Shown one piece after another: positions 29,434-43,000 of a DNA stretch of 64,000 nucleotides. The DNA is from Doryteuthis pealeii (lineage: Eukaryota > Mollusca > Cephalopoda > Myopsida > Loliginidae). The notes under the pieces were generated by a model. That model made no database searches and had not been told where the DNA came from. It saw only the letters and a program-made list of their open reading frames with translations. Made by a program: the position numbers and the translations under genes. Positions within the stretch are counted from its first letter, which is position 1. Each line of letters begins with the position of its first letter. The stretch is from positions 85,819,920 through 85,883,919 of the forward strand of contig CM042160.1 of the NCBI GenBank assembly GCA_023376005.1, given 5' to 3'.

Positions 29434-29470
<37 letters not shown>

Positions 29471-29644
29471 TGGTGTTAAGTGTTAATTTCCAATTGTGTC
29501 TCATCAGATTGATTCCCACTTTCAAAGATGGTTTCGGAGCTTCACTCCTCAACATAACTTTACAAAGGTAAGACACTATTTTATCTTCTCCAATATTTTT
29601 ATATTAATTCAATGCTTCGATAGAGAGTCCCAGAGAGTGTGGCA

Positions 29645-29798
29645 TTTGTTGGTATATGGAAGGTGATAAAAAATTTTTATCACAGAATAACAAGAAAAGC
29701 AAGTGATAGTCCTTGTTTATCAGTCTGTTCAAAATTTCAACTATCACTTGCTTTTCTTGTTATTCTGTGATAAAAATTTTTTATCACCTTCCATAGGG
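29645..29798. repeat. Inverted repeat, ~60-base arms
   Basis: tggaaggtgataaaaaattt and acaagaaaagcaagtgatag on the left return inverted on the right. Centre near 29723. Confidence 0.9.
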
Positions 29799-30070
29799 GG
29801 GGGGGGGGGTCGCCATAAGAGCAATATGGTCAGAACAATCATACCGGTGCTAGGGCTCTGATTGATTGGAGTGGGGTGCCTCTCCAACCACTCATCCAGC
29901 CCAACGGCCAAAGTGGAGTGTTGTATGTCAGGAACTGCTCAGCCTTCAGGATTCTGTCTTTAAGCATCACAAGTTGACACCCACAGCCAACGGATGGCCC
30001 CATTGAGAGATGCAGTCGGTCGGCATATTCTACAGCCCTGTCAGCTGGAGCTGTAGAATGATGATAGACT
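29798..30070 (-). mobile_element. R600 5' region
   Basis: Contains gcatcacaagttgacaccca, gatgcagtcggtcggcatat and the gtagaat block that begins complete copies. It partly overlaps the start of the duplicated contig-end interval. Confidence 0.65.
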
Positions 30071-30164
30071 ACCAAGATAAACTAACAGACCATTGTTAAT
30101 GAGTTCAATTTTCCCTTAGGACTTCATAACTTCTGATCTATTTATCGGATTTTTTTAAGATAAG

Positions 30165-30600
30165 GCTTGATTCTTAGTATTATTTGGATTATTCAGACTA
30201 TTGTCCTCATCTTCATTGTTATCTGTACATTTAGGTCGATATGCTCTCCGGCCTTCTTCAGGTATTTCTTTTCAGACTCGGGAACTTTCTCAGACCCGGA
30301 AACTTTCTTTTTGAACACAGAACCTTCTTTTTGAACACGGGAAACTTCTTGTCATAATTGGGAGCCATCACGGAACTTTGAACCTAACCCTTTATTCAGT
30401 TCACGGGAGTATCCCGTTCTCATTCTGCTAACCATAGCTGGAGTATAGGTGTTAAGCTATGTTAATTATTATTCTATGTTACTGCTGCCTCTGACCAGGA
30501 TTGAACCTGCAGTTCAGAGATAACTGTCACTTAGAACTGTCTTAACCTAACTCCTTTATCCACTAGGCTATGTGTCCGATTAATCCAAATAATACTAATT
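30165..30600 (-). mobile_element. tRNA-derived SINE family B (minus strand)
   Basis: Minus strand carries the B-box word ggttcaatcctggtcag and the cctgaagaaggccggagagc block. A stretch at 30290-30350 (aactttctcagacccggaaa and variants) is an internal short repeat. Duplicated at 37205-37640. Confidence 0.7.
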
Positions 30601-31203
30601 TCTAACCTTGTGTCAAACTAAACTTACCCTAGTAAATAACTCTCAGTGCATTCCATCATGGTGTTGTGGTGAGCCGGAAGTTAACGCTTTGAAAGCAGAA
30701 ATAAAATGATGAAAATAAGAAATCTGCACGTAGGATCAGTGCAAGTAGAAAGAAAAAATAGAAACATTAAAAATGATAATTATCAACCAATCAGAAGCGT
30801 TCATGCCTAAAAAAAGAAGCTTTTCATAAAGACCGATTTCAAGCCTAGGTAAATGCTATAAATAGCAGGGTTTTCGAAGAACAGTTCAGAAAGACAAACT
30901 TATGCCTACAATTTCCATGCCGCTCGACTCTGAAATATTTGCCTACCACTGAAGATATTACAAGCTAAAAGTTACTTCACTGCTGATATATTGAGTATTA
31001 CCTTTCTTTCTCATTTGGAGGTAATTCAATACTTTCTTCTTCTAATTACATGCACTTTTTAAAAAGCATATTCTGCAGGACTTGGATCAGTATTTTTGAC
31101 TACTGTAATCTATTTGTTTTAATACACATATTACTTGTTGAATCTATGTGTTATTTGTTTTTCTGTCTTAATATATGTCACCTTATTATGTGTTTGTTAT
31201 AAT

Positions 31204-31238
<35 letters not shown>

Positions 31239-31391
31239 TTTATCCAAAACTTGGTAGTAAGGGATGATTCTATATGTGATTTCTAAGATCCACTGTACTA
31301 ATATTGATGATCCAGTATGTATAAATACAGCGAATCTTTAAATCACTGAAGAGAGCTCAATGTATAATAACCATTAAGATTATATACAGAG

Positions 31392-31448
<57 letters not shown>

Positions 31449-31600
31449 CCAAAAGTCCAGAGGCGAAATCTTCCTTATGACACAAGAGTTTTATCTAAAT
31501 AAAACCAAGTCGCAGTTTGAGAGCTCAATGTGTGCTCTTAATGTTAGAGTCACAGAACAAATATATAAGTAAAGAAATAACAAAAGACTTAGAGATTTAG
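30601..31600. other. AT-rich sequence with (TA)n, no gene seen
   Basis: Contains (TA)n at 31207-31233 and 31393-31446. The motif gctataaatagcagggtttt near 30856 is TATA-like, but no associated coding sequence is recognised. Repeated at 37640-38640. Confidence 0.45.
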
Positions 31601-31740
31601 CATTATAGTCTATTTCAGGGAGCTTAGACAAAGTGTCTAACTCTCCTGATTCGGGAGAGTTAGACACTTTGTCTAAGCTCCCTGAAATAGACTATAATGC
31701 TAAATCTCTAAGTCTTTTATTATTTCTTTACTTATATATA
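31600..31740. repeat. Inverted repeat, ~55-base arms
   Basis: ttagcattatagtctatttc and gacaaagtgtctaactctcc pair with inverted copies around gattcg at 31648-31653. Duplicated at 38670-38810. Confidence 0.9.
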
Positions 31741-31904
31741 TATATATATTTATCCACTCATTTACAACCACCATGGTGTGAGTTCATTGAGGCACTTGAT
31801 GCGTAATGTTTATCATCACGGGAAGAAGAAGACCTGGAGAGGGATGGCCCGCCCGCCCACCAAGCTATTTCTGCTAAAGATAAGTTACATGAGTAGTGCT
31901 CCCC

Positions 31905-32115
31905 AACCAAACCAGGTTACTGGACCAATGAGTTCGATCCTCACTGAGTGTCTCATACTTGGGAACTTGTACCAAATCTAATCTCAACATAATTCAAAGA
32001 ATACCTAACAGTGTAATGGTTTAGCAAGATAGTCTATTAGTTAGTGAGTTCAATTCTCACTGGATGGGTACTCCATGATTCTGTCCTGTGCCAAACTAAG
32101 CAAACCTGTGTAAAT
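31905..32115 (+). mobile_element. tRNA-derived SINE family C, two partial units
   Basis: gagttcgatcctcactgagt and gttagtgagttcaattctca each follow the family C B-box-like word. Confidence 0.6.
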
Positions 32116-32283
32116 CACTATCATCAGCGACACTCGTTCGGTTCTCTATGTTCGTTGAGAGAAAATAATTTCAGAAAAGGGTGTTGTATACTGACGTTTT
32201 CACCGTACCAAATCGATATAATGTTGTATACCCTTTCTTACTTCTTATCTCTGGTCGTATTTTCTTCTGGCCGGCTTTGCTAT

Positions 32284-32787
32284 TGTTACATAATTATGGA
32301 TCCCTAATATCTTTTTAAGGTAGTATAGAAATCCTTATGGCGATCAGTGCAGCTGATGGCCTTGAGAGTAAGTGACAGCGTTTGACCTCACTCTGACCTT
32401 GCTTTCTGGGGAGAGAATCGTGAGAACGGAAACCCCATAGAAAGCCCCCTTCCGGTTTAAGGAGTAAGCAACTCAGTCAGTTGGAGTTAGTCAGTTGCAG
32501 AGTTAGAAGCTAGCAAGATGTGACTCTCTGCGCGCATTGTCTGGTCTGGGGTTCATGAATAAAGTAACATCATTGTAAATCGAAGTCTTGTTGTTATTAC
32601 TAAAAGCTAACAATAGCACAAGGCTTTTGATAAGTAGTGATCCCAGCAGAACCAGACACGGAACCCAGATAAGAAAGACCAGACCAAGATAGACGATAGA
32701 AGATATACCAGATCCGGCCAGAAGAATAAAAGAGGTATATAACATAATAGATATTTAGTGCCGTCAAAGAAAAGGCACTACGTAACA
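32284..32787 (+). mobile_element. LTR family L1 (BEL/Pao-like)
   Basis: 504 bases run from TGTTAC to GTAACA (complementary ends). An AATAAA lies near 32558 and a TATA-like gtatata near 32735. The end is followed by tatttggtaccgtgacgccg, which resembles the 'TTTGGTGCCGTGACC' leader seen after BEL/Pao 5' LTRs. No gag or pol frame follows; an L2 repeat begins at 32932. Duplicate at 39385-39899. Confidence 0.6.
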
Positions 32788-32931
32788 AATATATCTATTT
32801 GGTACCGTGACGCCGCCGCTACGTTACACTATTCTGATCGTCTATCTTCTAACATCTTGGTCTGGAATCTTCTAAGGTCTTCTATTGCTATGTTCCTGCT
32901 GGCTGGTCGTTCTGGATTCATTTCTTAGTCT

Positions 32932-33256
32932 TGTTACCAAGACATTCATCAACCACAAGAACATTTTACTTATACAAACTTTTATTTCCTTAACTATACA
33001 TTTCACGTAACTAAATATCTGACTAACATAGCGCGCGTGAGTTCCAGTTTTAGGTAGAGCATAAAATGGCCGCTGCTCTGCCTGACGCCTAACTGCAAAA
33101 CTGGGGACTCTGAAAAAGGTCCCACGTGACTTCACATATTTGGCGGGCTTCTGTAATTTTCCATAGAAGGACCCGGCCATGGTATGAAAGGGGTCATCCC
33201 CTCAGAATTACAGGGGATTGACAATAATCTTATGCAACCGCAAGGATTATGTAACA
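32932..33256 (-). mobile_element. LTR family L2
   Basis: On the minus strand 325 bases run from TGTTAC (33256) to GTAACA (32932) with AATAAAAG near the 3' end. Conserved sequence (agact...gaaatga) continues past the end in other copies, so an internal region follows. No coding region is left. Copies: 1-184, 3915-4216 and the duplicate at about 40047-40365. Confidence 0.6.
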
Positions 33257-33306
33257 AGGGAAAAAGTATTCAATTTTTTAAATTTTAAACTTAAAAAATG
33301 ATAAGT

Positions 33307-33440
33307 TGATTTGTTTTGTTTTACGGCATATCAACCTCAGTGGGTCATTTAATGCCGATAAAGTTTTGAAATAAATCAATTCTTAATGGATAATACAATT
33401 TTTTTTTTATAAATACATTTTTCTATTTAACCCATAGATC
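33307..33440 (-). mobile_element. R600 3' fragment
   Basis: Tail plus ttgaaataaatcaattctta and the tatttaacccatagat junction only. Confidence 0.65.
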
Positions 33441-33540
33441 GGAATGATAAGTTGAATAAAAATTCTAAAATAATTTAGAATAATAAAGATTCTAAAAATT
33501 TTCACTACATGAAAAATCTTTTAAATTCTTCACTACATGT

Positions 33541-33790
33541 AAGTCATCGGGACGGACTAATGTCGGTACAGCCATACAGCAAGGAGTCTATCCCCTTTTC
33601 ACTAGAGCTAGACCTAAGAGATTATTTTAGCATCTGAGGTGTAGCGCCACATCTACCATCAGTTCCTCACTTTACCACACAGATCCCTGTCCTACTCATT
33701 TGCTAAGTTGGTGAGGGCCGGTATTGAACCAAAAACCTTGTGACTCCTAGCCGAACGCTCTACCGACTAAGCTAAACCGTCCCTTGATAC
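33541..33790 (-). mobile_element. tRNA-derived SINE family A (minus strand)
   Basis: Minus strand reads gcttagtcggtagagcgttc and ttggttcaataccggccctc, then the family A body. Duplicate at 40640-40895. Confidence 0.8.
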
Positions 33791-33949
33791 ATGTAAAGTC
33801 TTCTAAAATCCTCACATGGAAAATCCAAAACCTCTATCATCTTCAAATCATCACCATCTTTCTGGAGACTGACACCTTCAACTCAATCTTCATCTTCGAT
33901 TCAACTTTCAATATTTTCCTCTTCAACAAACTTTAAAATAAGTCAATTT

Positions 33950-34057
33950 TCATATTTTTAAATATAATAATAATAATATTAATAATAATAGATTATATAA
34001 TTACTATTTATAATAATATTATATATATTAAATATAATATATAAGCAAATATATAAT

Positions 34058-34117
<60 letters not shown>

Positions 34118-34140
34118 ATATAATATAATATAATAATACA
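33950..34140. repeat. AT-only low-complexity tract
   Basis: Mixed ATA/AAT and (TA)n repeat; the run at 34060-34112 is nearly pure TA. Confidence 0.9.
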
Positions 34141-34442
34141 GATGAATTTAATTAAATATTCATATTTAATTTTCGTTGATACTTTTACGTATCTTATTGG
34201 ATGAAATGTTCATCTACCTCAGGAATATATGAACATTTTAAGGCACACAAACAAATATTTAGTATTATTTGTATAATTCTTCAGACTATTGTCCTCATCT
34301 TCATTGTTATTTGTACAATGTTTCAGCCAGTGTGCCCTCGGCATTCTTCAGGTATTTCTTGTTGGACTTGGGAACCTTTTTATGTAATTTAAAGTCAGTC
34401 TGATTACAACATACAATAATAAACAATATTGATTAATAAATA

Positions 34443-35066
34443 CTAGTAAATATATACACCCTCCAGGTGTAAATATTTAAGTTTTAATGTAATAAAATAT
34501 TATATTAAATTAGAAAGGCTAATAAAACTAAATAAGAATGCAGATAAAAAATATTTGAAAAAGAGGGGGATATAATCGAATAATAGAACAACTGAAACTT
34601 ACTCTTCCATCACTCCTGTATTTCATTGCTAAATTTTCTAATTTAACTATTTAGTCAAAATAGGAAGTAAAGAATAAAATTACAGCTATTTCTTTTTGTT
34701 ATGGATTTCTTTTAAGATTTATCCCAAGATTTTTACTCATATTCAATAAGATAAAACCAAACAATTAGAAATCAATAATACTAAGCATATATTTATTAAA
34801 ATCAAATTTTTAATATCACTATGCAAATTAGCCTACCTGTTCACACTGTAAATTGCTGTTTTGTTGTATATATAAATACAATTGCATGTTATTAGTATGT
34901 AAATATGGCACAGTATTAATGATGTAAAACAATTTTATTAATAATTGAGGTTTAAATAAAATAAAATCATGGGGAATATGATGTAAATAACTGAGGGAAT
35001 TGTGACTGGGTAGTGATATAGTTTCGGTTACAGACAGATAAACACACAATCTCCATTATAATGAGA
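34443..35066 (-). mobile_element. Non-autonomous Helitron (minus strand)
   Basis: Minus strand starts TCTCATTATAATGGAG at 35066, has hairpin acacct-gga-gggtgt near its end and finishes CTAG at 34443, between host A and T. At 624 bases it matches the copy at 12958-13584. A duplicate lies at about 41575-42197. Confidence 0.8.
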
Positions 35067-35285
35067 TATTCAGAAGTAAGTACGTAACAAAAGATGGTCT
35101 CCCATGATTTTTAAAATATATAAATAAATTTCATTTTGTTCTTTAGAAATTAAATGAAGTTATTCAATTAATTTAATGCTTAAATAAGATTGGAATGTTC
35201 TTATAATAAGTTTGAAGGCTCAAAGTAATCTTCCAATGTGGGTAATATATGTGTACATGAAATAATCCAACAAAGAAGTTATATA

Positions 35286-35879
35286 TCTTATTATAATGGA
35301 GATTGTGTGTTTTTCTGTCTGTAACCGAAACTAGATTACTACTCAAGTCACAATTCCCTTAGTTATTTACGTCACATTCTCCATGATTCTATTTCTATTT
35401 AAACCTCAATTAATAATAAGACTGTTTGACATTATTAATACTGTTGGTTGCCTAATACTAATAACATGCATTGTATTTTATATACAACAAAATGCCAGTT
35501 TTCAGAGTAAACGTAAAGCTAAATTGCATATTGATATTAAAAAAACTGATTTTAATAAAAATGTTGCTTGGTATTATTGATTTCTAAATTGTTTGGTTTT
35601 ATCTTAATGAATATGAGTAACATCTTTCAATAAATCCTAAAAGAAATTCATTACAGAAATAGTGTAATTTTATTCTTACTTCCTATTTTAACTAAATAGT
35701 TATTAGGAAAATTTAGCATTGAAAAAGGAAGTGATGAAAAAATAAGTTTCAGTTGTTTTATTTTCGATTATACCGCCGTCCGTTTCAAATTTTTTATCTG
35801 AAATTCTTAATTAGTTTCATTAGGCCTTTCTGATTTAATCTAATATTTTATTACATTTAAACTTAAATACTTTGGCTAG
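35286..35879 (+). mobile_element. Non-autonomous Helitron lacking the 3' hairpin
   Basis: Starts TCTTATTATAATGGAG after A (35285) and ends CTAG before T (35880). The hairpin expected before CTAG has been lost. It lies about 220 bases from the oppositely oriented copy at 34443-35066. Duplicate at about 42416-43016. Confidence 0.75.
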
Positions 35880-36294
35880 TATATAATAACAAACATAGAC
35901 TTTATTTAGTGAGCACGTGGAGAAATACATACATGATAGGTATAGACATACTCATGACGAGGTACAGTAAGCTATATGGAACAGATTATATAATCATACA
36001 TAGTAATGTAGGATACATCCTAAAGAAGTGATACAGAATTATATGTAGCAATTAGTCATTTCTGTTGGTTAGTTGGGGGGCAAAAGACCCCCCTTTTGAA
36101 CCTAGACAAAGCGTTTTATGCCATGTGTGTCGTTGCTGGAGTCAGATTCCTGGCTACTGCTAAATACTTCTAGCCTCCTCTAGGCAGAAACTGGTGAAGA
36201 TATCTTTTGGCAATGTCCATCCACAGGGGGCGGACAATTGTACATTACTTGATAATTGAAATTCTCTTAAATCTCTAAGGAAATGATTAAGAAT

Positions 36295-36825
36295 TGGTTG
36301 GGCTTGGTTTATGGCATATCAACTCAGTGGTCATTTAATGCGATAAGTTTGAATTAAATAATTCCTTAATGGATAAGACAATTTTTAATAAATAATTTTC
36401 TATTTTAACCATAGATGGGACCTAACAGGTACTACATCGGGTCAGAGTGACCAGGGAGCAATTGGTGATGAAGGGGTGCTCCCACATTCCGCAAACTTAA
36501 ACTGGAACTCACCATCAAGAATTAGAGTTTTACGTATCCGGCATGTAGACCCTCAGTCACCGCTCTGCACCATCTGATAAAAAAGGGGTTGAGGCTTTGA
36601 CATAAGAGCAATAGGTTGAGGCACTCATATAGGTGTAGGGTTGACATGACCAGCCTGATTGATCGGAGGGGCTCTCGACGGCCATCTAGCCAAATGAGTA
36701 TTGCATGTATGAACTGCTCATCATGGTTCTATCTTAAACTAACAGGGTCTCACCCCGCACAGGTGGCCCATTGGGGAGTCTTGCCTTGCAGGGTGTTCCT
36801 AAACCTCAGCAACAGGCCGAATGAA
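36295..36825 (-). mobile_element. R600 repeat copy, indel-rich
   Basis: Same copy as 43448-44020, but with many one-base losses (for example gggtcagagtgaccaggg for gggtcagagtggaccagg), in line with poor consensus next to the gap. Confidence 0.8.
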
Positions 36826-36924
36826 TTAAGAAGCATAACATTTTTGTTTTACATTTTTGCAAACCATGCAAAACAGTTAATTTATTGCTGATGTTATTCT
36901 TTATTAATATAATTCAAATTTGAT

Positions 36925-37024
36925 NNNNNNNNNNNNNNNNNNNNNNNNNNNNNNNNNNNNNNNNNNNNNNNNNNNNNNNNNNNNNNNNNNNNNNNNNNNN
37001 NNNNNNNNNNNNNNNNNNNNNNNN
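36925..37024. other. Assembly gap, 100 N
   Basis: Exactly 100 unspecified bases, the usual size for a gap of unknown length. Both sides end in copies of the same 7 kb. Confidence 1.
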
Positions 37025-40000
37025 CCGCGAGGGCCCCATTGAGAGATGCCAGCGGATCGGCATATTTCTACAGCCCGTGTCAGCTGGAGCTGATAGAAGC
37101 TGATGATTAGACTACAAGATAAACTAACAGGACCATTGTTAAATGAGCTTCCAATTTCCCCTAGGATCATAACTTCTGTCTATTATTCGAGATTTTTTTA
37201 AAATAAGGACTTATTCTTAGTATTATGGATTATTCAGACTATTGTCCTCATCTTCATTGTTATCTGTACATTTAGTCGAATATGCTATCCGCATTCTTCA
37301 GGTATTTCTTTTCAGACTCGGGAACTTTCTCAGACCCGGAAACTTTCTTTTTGAACACAGAACTCTTTTTTGAACACGGGAAACTTCTTGTTCATATTGG
37401 GAGCCATCACGCGAACTTTGAACTAACCCCTTTATTCAGTTCACGGGAGATCCCGTTCTCATTCTGCTAACATAAGCTGGAGTATAGTGTTAGCTATCGT
37501 TATTTATTATTCTATGTTACTGTTTACTGCATCTGACAGGATTGAAACCGTGCAGTTCCAGAGATAACTGTCACTTAGAACTGTTTCCTTACCTAATCCT
37601 TTATCACTAGGCTATGTGTCCGATTAATCCAAATAATAACTAATTTCTACCTGTGATTCAAACTAACTTACCCTAGTAAATAACTCTCAGTCATTCCATC
37701 ATGGTGTTGTTGGTGAGCCGGAATTTTAACGCTTTGAAAGCAGAAATAAAATGATGAAATAAGAAATCTGCACGTTAGGATCAGTGCAAGTAGAAGAAAA
37801 AAATAAAACATTAAAATGATAATTATGCAACCAATCAGAAGCGTTTCATGCTAAAAAAAGAAGCTTTTCATAAAGACCGATTTCAGCCTAGGGTAAATGC
37901 TATAAATAGCAGGGTTTTCGAAGAAACAGTTCAGAAAGACAAACTTATGCTACAATTTCCATGCCCGCTCGACTTCTGAAATATTGCCTTCCTACCACTG
38001 AGATATTACAAGCTAAAAGGTTACTTCACTGCTGAAATATATTGGTATTACCTTCTTTCTTCATTTGGACATAATTCAATACTTTCTTCTGTCTAATTAC
38101 ATGCACTTTTTAAAAAAAAAGCATATTCGCAGGACTTGGATCAGTTAATTTTTGACTACTGTAATCATTTGTTTTTAAATACAACATATACTTGTTGAAT
38201 CTATGTGTATTTGTTTTTCTGGTCTTAAATATATGTCACCTTATTATGGTTGTTAAATAATTGCATATATTATATATATATACTATATATATGAGATTTA
38301 TCAAAATTACCGCGTAGTAAAGGATGATTCTATATGTGATTCTCTAAGATCCACTAGTACTAATATTTGATGATCCGATGTTATAAATACAGCGAATCTT
38401 TAATCACTGGAAGCCACTAGCTCAACCTGTATAATTTAACCATAAGATTATATTACAGAGCAACTATTTATATATATATATATATAAATAGTATATATAT
38501 ATATATTATATATATATATATATATAATCCAAAAGTCCAGAGGCGAAATCTTCCTTACTGACACAAGAGTTTTATCTAAATAAAACCAAGTCGCAGTTGA
38601 GAGCTCATGTCTGCTCTTATGTGAGAGTCATCAGAACAAATATATAAAGTAAAGAAATAACAAAAGCTTAGAGATTCTAGCATTAACGTCTATTTCAGGG
38701 CAAGCTTAGACAAAGTGTCTAACTCTCCTATTCGGGAGAGTTAGACACTTTGTCTAAAGCTCCCGTGAAATAGACTCATAATGCTAAATCTCTACAGGTC
38801 TTTTATTATTTCTGTACTTACTATTATATATATATTTTATCCACTCATTTACAACCACCATGGTGTTGAGTTCATTTGAGGCACTTGATCGTTTAATGTT
38901 TATTCATCAACGGGAAAGAAGACCTGGAGAGGGATGGGCCGCCCGCCCACCAAAGCGATTTCTGCTAAAGATAAGTTAACATGAGTAGTGCTCCCCAACC
39001 AAACCAGGTTACTGGACAATGAGTTCGATTCCCACTGAGTGTCTCATAACTTGGAAACTTGTCCAATTCTAATCTCAACATAATTCAAAGAAATACCTTA
39101 ACAGTGTAATGGTTAGGCAAGATAGTCTATAGGTTAGTGAGTCCATTCTCACTGGATGGGTACTCCCTGATTGCCTTCTGGTCCCTGGGCCAACTAAGCA
39201 ACCTGTGTAAATCCACTATCATCAGCGACACTGTTCGGTTCTCTATGTTCGTTGAGAGAAAATAATTTTTCAGAAAAGGGCTGTTGTATACTGACGTTTT
39301 TCACCTGTACCAATCGATATAATGTTAGTATACCCTTTCTTTACTTCTTATCTCTGTCTATTTTCTTCTGGCGGCCTTTGCTATTGTTACATAATTATGG
39401 ACTCCCTATATTCTTTTTCAAGTAGTAATAGAAATCCTTATGGGCGTCAGTGCAGCTGATAGGCCTTGAGAGTAAGTGACAGCGTTTGACCTTCACTCTG
39501 ACCTTGCTTCTGGGAAGAGAATCCGTCGAGGAACCGAAACCCATAGAAAGGCCCCTTCCGGTTTAAGAGTAAGCAACTCAGTCAGTTGGAGTTACGTCAG
39601 TTGGCAGAGTTAGAGCTAGCAAGATGTGGACTCTCTGCGCGCATTGTCTGGTTGGGGTTCATGAATAATATAACATACATTATGTAAATCGAAGTCTTTG
39701 TTGTTTTACTAAAAGCTAACAATAGCCACAAGGCTTTTGATTAAGTAGTGATCCAGCAAAGAACCAGACACGGGAACCCAGATAAGAAAGACCAGACCAA
39801 GATAGACGATAGAAGAATACCAGATCCGGCCAGAAGAATAAAAGAGTAGTTATAACATAAATAGATATTTAGTGCCTCAAGAAAAGGCACTACGTAACAA
39901 AGTATTATCTATTGGGACCGCTGACGCCGACCGCTACGTTACACTATTCTGATTCTATCTTCTAACATCTTGGTCTGGAATCTTCTAAGGTCTTCTATTG

Positions 40001-43000
40001 CTATGTTCCTGCTGGCTGGTCGTTCTGGATTCATTTCTTAGTCTTGTTTACCAAGACATTCATCAACCACAAGAACATTTTACTTTATACAAACTTTTAT
40101 TTCCTTAACTATACATTTCACGTAACTAAATATCTGACTAACATAGCGCGCGTGAGTTCCAGTTTTAGGTAAGCATAAAATGGCCGCTGCTCTGCCTGAC
40201 GCCTAACTGCAAAACTGGGGACTCTGAAAAAGGTCCACGTGACTTCACATATTTGGCGGGCTTCTGTAATTTTCCATAGAAGGACCGGCCATGGTATGAA
40301 AGGGTCATCCCCTCAGAATACAGGGGATTGACAATAATCTTTGCAACCGCAAGGATATGTAACAAGGGAAAAAGTTATTCAATTTTTTAAATTTTAAACT
40401 TAAAAAAATGATAAGTTGATTTGTTTGTTTTACGGCATATCAACCTCAGTGGGTCATTTAATGCCGATAAAGTTTTGAAATAAATTCAATTCTTAATGGA
40501 TAATACAATTTTTTTTTATAAATACATTTTTCTATTTAACCCATAGATCGGAATTGATAAGTTGAAAAAATTCTAAATATTTAGAATAATAAAGATTCCT
40601 AAAAATTTTCACACATGAAAAATCTTTTAAATTCTTCACACATGTAAGTCATCGGGACGGACTAATGTCGGTACAGCCTACAGCAAGGAAGTCTATCCCT
40701 TTTTCACTAGAGCTACGACCTAAGAGATTATTTTAGCATCTGAGGTGAGCCCACATCTACCATGATCAGTTCCTCACTTTACCACACAGATCCCTGTCCT
40801 ACTCATTTGCTAAGTTGGTGAGGCCGGTATTGAACCAAAAAACCTTTGCGACTCCTAGCCGAACGCTCTACCGACTAAGCTAAACCGTCCCTTTGATACA
40901 TGTTAAAGGTCTTCTAAAATCCTCACATTGGAAAATCCAAAACCTCTATCATCTTCAAATCATTCACCATCTTTCTGGAGACTGACACCTTCAACTCAAT
41001 CTTATCTCGATTCAACTTTCAATATTTCCTCTTCAACAAACTTTAAATAAGTCAATTTTCATATTTTTTAAATATAATAATAATAGATAAATAATAAATA
41101 GATTAATATAATTACTATTTATATAATATTATATATATTAATATAATATATAAGCAAATAATAATAATAATATATATAAATATATATTATATATATATAT
41201 ATATATTATATATAAATATAATTACTAATATAATAAAAAGAATACAGACATGAATATTAATTAATATTCATATTAATTTTCGTTGATACTTTTACGTATT
41301 CTTATTGGATGAAATGTTCATCCTACCTCAGCGAATATATGAACATTGTAAAGGCACCACAACAAATATTTAGTATTATTTGTATAATTCTCAGGATATT
41401 GTCCTATCTTCATTGTTATTCTGTACAATGTTTCAGCCAGTGTGCCCTCCGGCAATTCTTCAGGTATTTCTTGTTGACTTGGGAACCTTTTTATGTAATT
41501 TAAAGTCAGTTGATTACTACATACAATAATAAACAATATTGATTAATATAAAAATTTTACTAAGTTTAAAAAAATATATACACCCTCCAGGTGTAAATAT
41601 TTGAAGTGTTAATGCTAAATAAAATATTATATTAATTAGAAAGGCTAATAAAACTAAATAGAATGCAGATAAAAAATATGTGAAAAAGAGGGGATATAAC
41701 CGACATAATAAACAACTGAAACTTACTCTTCCATCATCCTGTATTCATGTTGCTAAATTTTCTAATTCTAACTTATTTAGTCAAGATAGGAAGTAAAGAA
41801 TAGAAAATTACAGCTATTTCTTTTTGTTACTGGATTTCTTTTAAGATTTATCCCCAAGATTTTTACTCCATATTCAATAAGATAAAACAAACAATTAGAA
41901 ATCAAGTTAATACTAAGCATAATTTTATTAAAATCAAATTTTTGATATCACTATGCAAATTAGCCTACCTGTTCACACTGGTAAATTGCTGTTTTGTATT
42001 ATAAAATACAATTGCTTATTAGTATGTAAAATGCCAACAGTTATAATGATGTAAAACAATTTTAATAATAATTGAGGTTTAAATAAAAATAAAAATCAGG
42101 GGAATATGATGTAAATAACTGAGGGAATTGTGACTGGAGTAGTGATATAGTTTCGTTACAGACAGATAAACACACAATCATCCATTATAATGAGATATTC
42201 AGAAGTAAGTACGTAACAAAAGATGGTCTCCCATGATTTTTTAAAATATATTAAATAAATATTTCATTGTTCTTTAGAAATTAAATTGAAGTTATCAATT
42301 AATTTAATGCTTAAATAAGATTGGAATGTTCTTATAATAAGTTTGAAGGCTCAAAGTAATCTTCCAATGTGGGTACATATATGGTATGAAATAATCCAAC
42401 AAAGAAGTTATATATCTTATTATAATGGAGATTGTGTGTTTTCTGTCGTAACCGAAACTAGATTACTACTCAAGTCACAATTCCCTTAGTTTATTTACGT
42501 CACATTCTCCATGATTCTATTTCTATTTAAACCTCAATTAATAATAAGACTGTTTGACATTATTAATACTGTTGGCCTTGCCTAACTACTAATAAACTGC
42601 AATTGTATTTTATATATACAACAAAATGCCAGTTTTCAGAGTAAACGTAAAGCTAAATTGCATATTGATATTAAAAAAAAACTGATTTTAATAAAAATGT
42701 GCTTGGTATTATTGATTTCTAATTGTTTGGTTTTATCTTAATGAATATGAGTAAAAATCTCTTCAATAAATCCTAAAAGAAATTCATTAACAAGAAATAA
42801 GTGTAAATTTCTTACTTTCCTATTTTAACTAAATAGTTAAATTAGGAAAATTTAGCATTGAAAACGGAAGTGATGAAAAAATAAGTTTCAGTTGTTCTAT
42901 TTTCCGATTATACCCGCTCCGTTTCAAATCTTTTTATCTGAATTCTTAATTAGTTTCATTAGCCTTTCTGATTTAATCTAATATTTTATTACATTTAAAC

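Larger units (their letters stand above)
29990..36924. repeat. ~7 kb segment, copy 1 (ends at gap)
   Basis: This interval reappears in the same order and orientation at 37025-44135, from ggccccattgagagatgc to the acattcaaatttgat just before the Ns. Small insertions and deletions separate the copies; in this copy they are dense only from about 35900 onward. See findings for the artefact argument. Confidence 0.95.
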
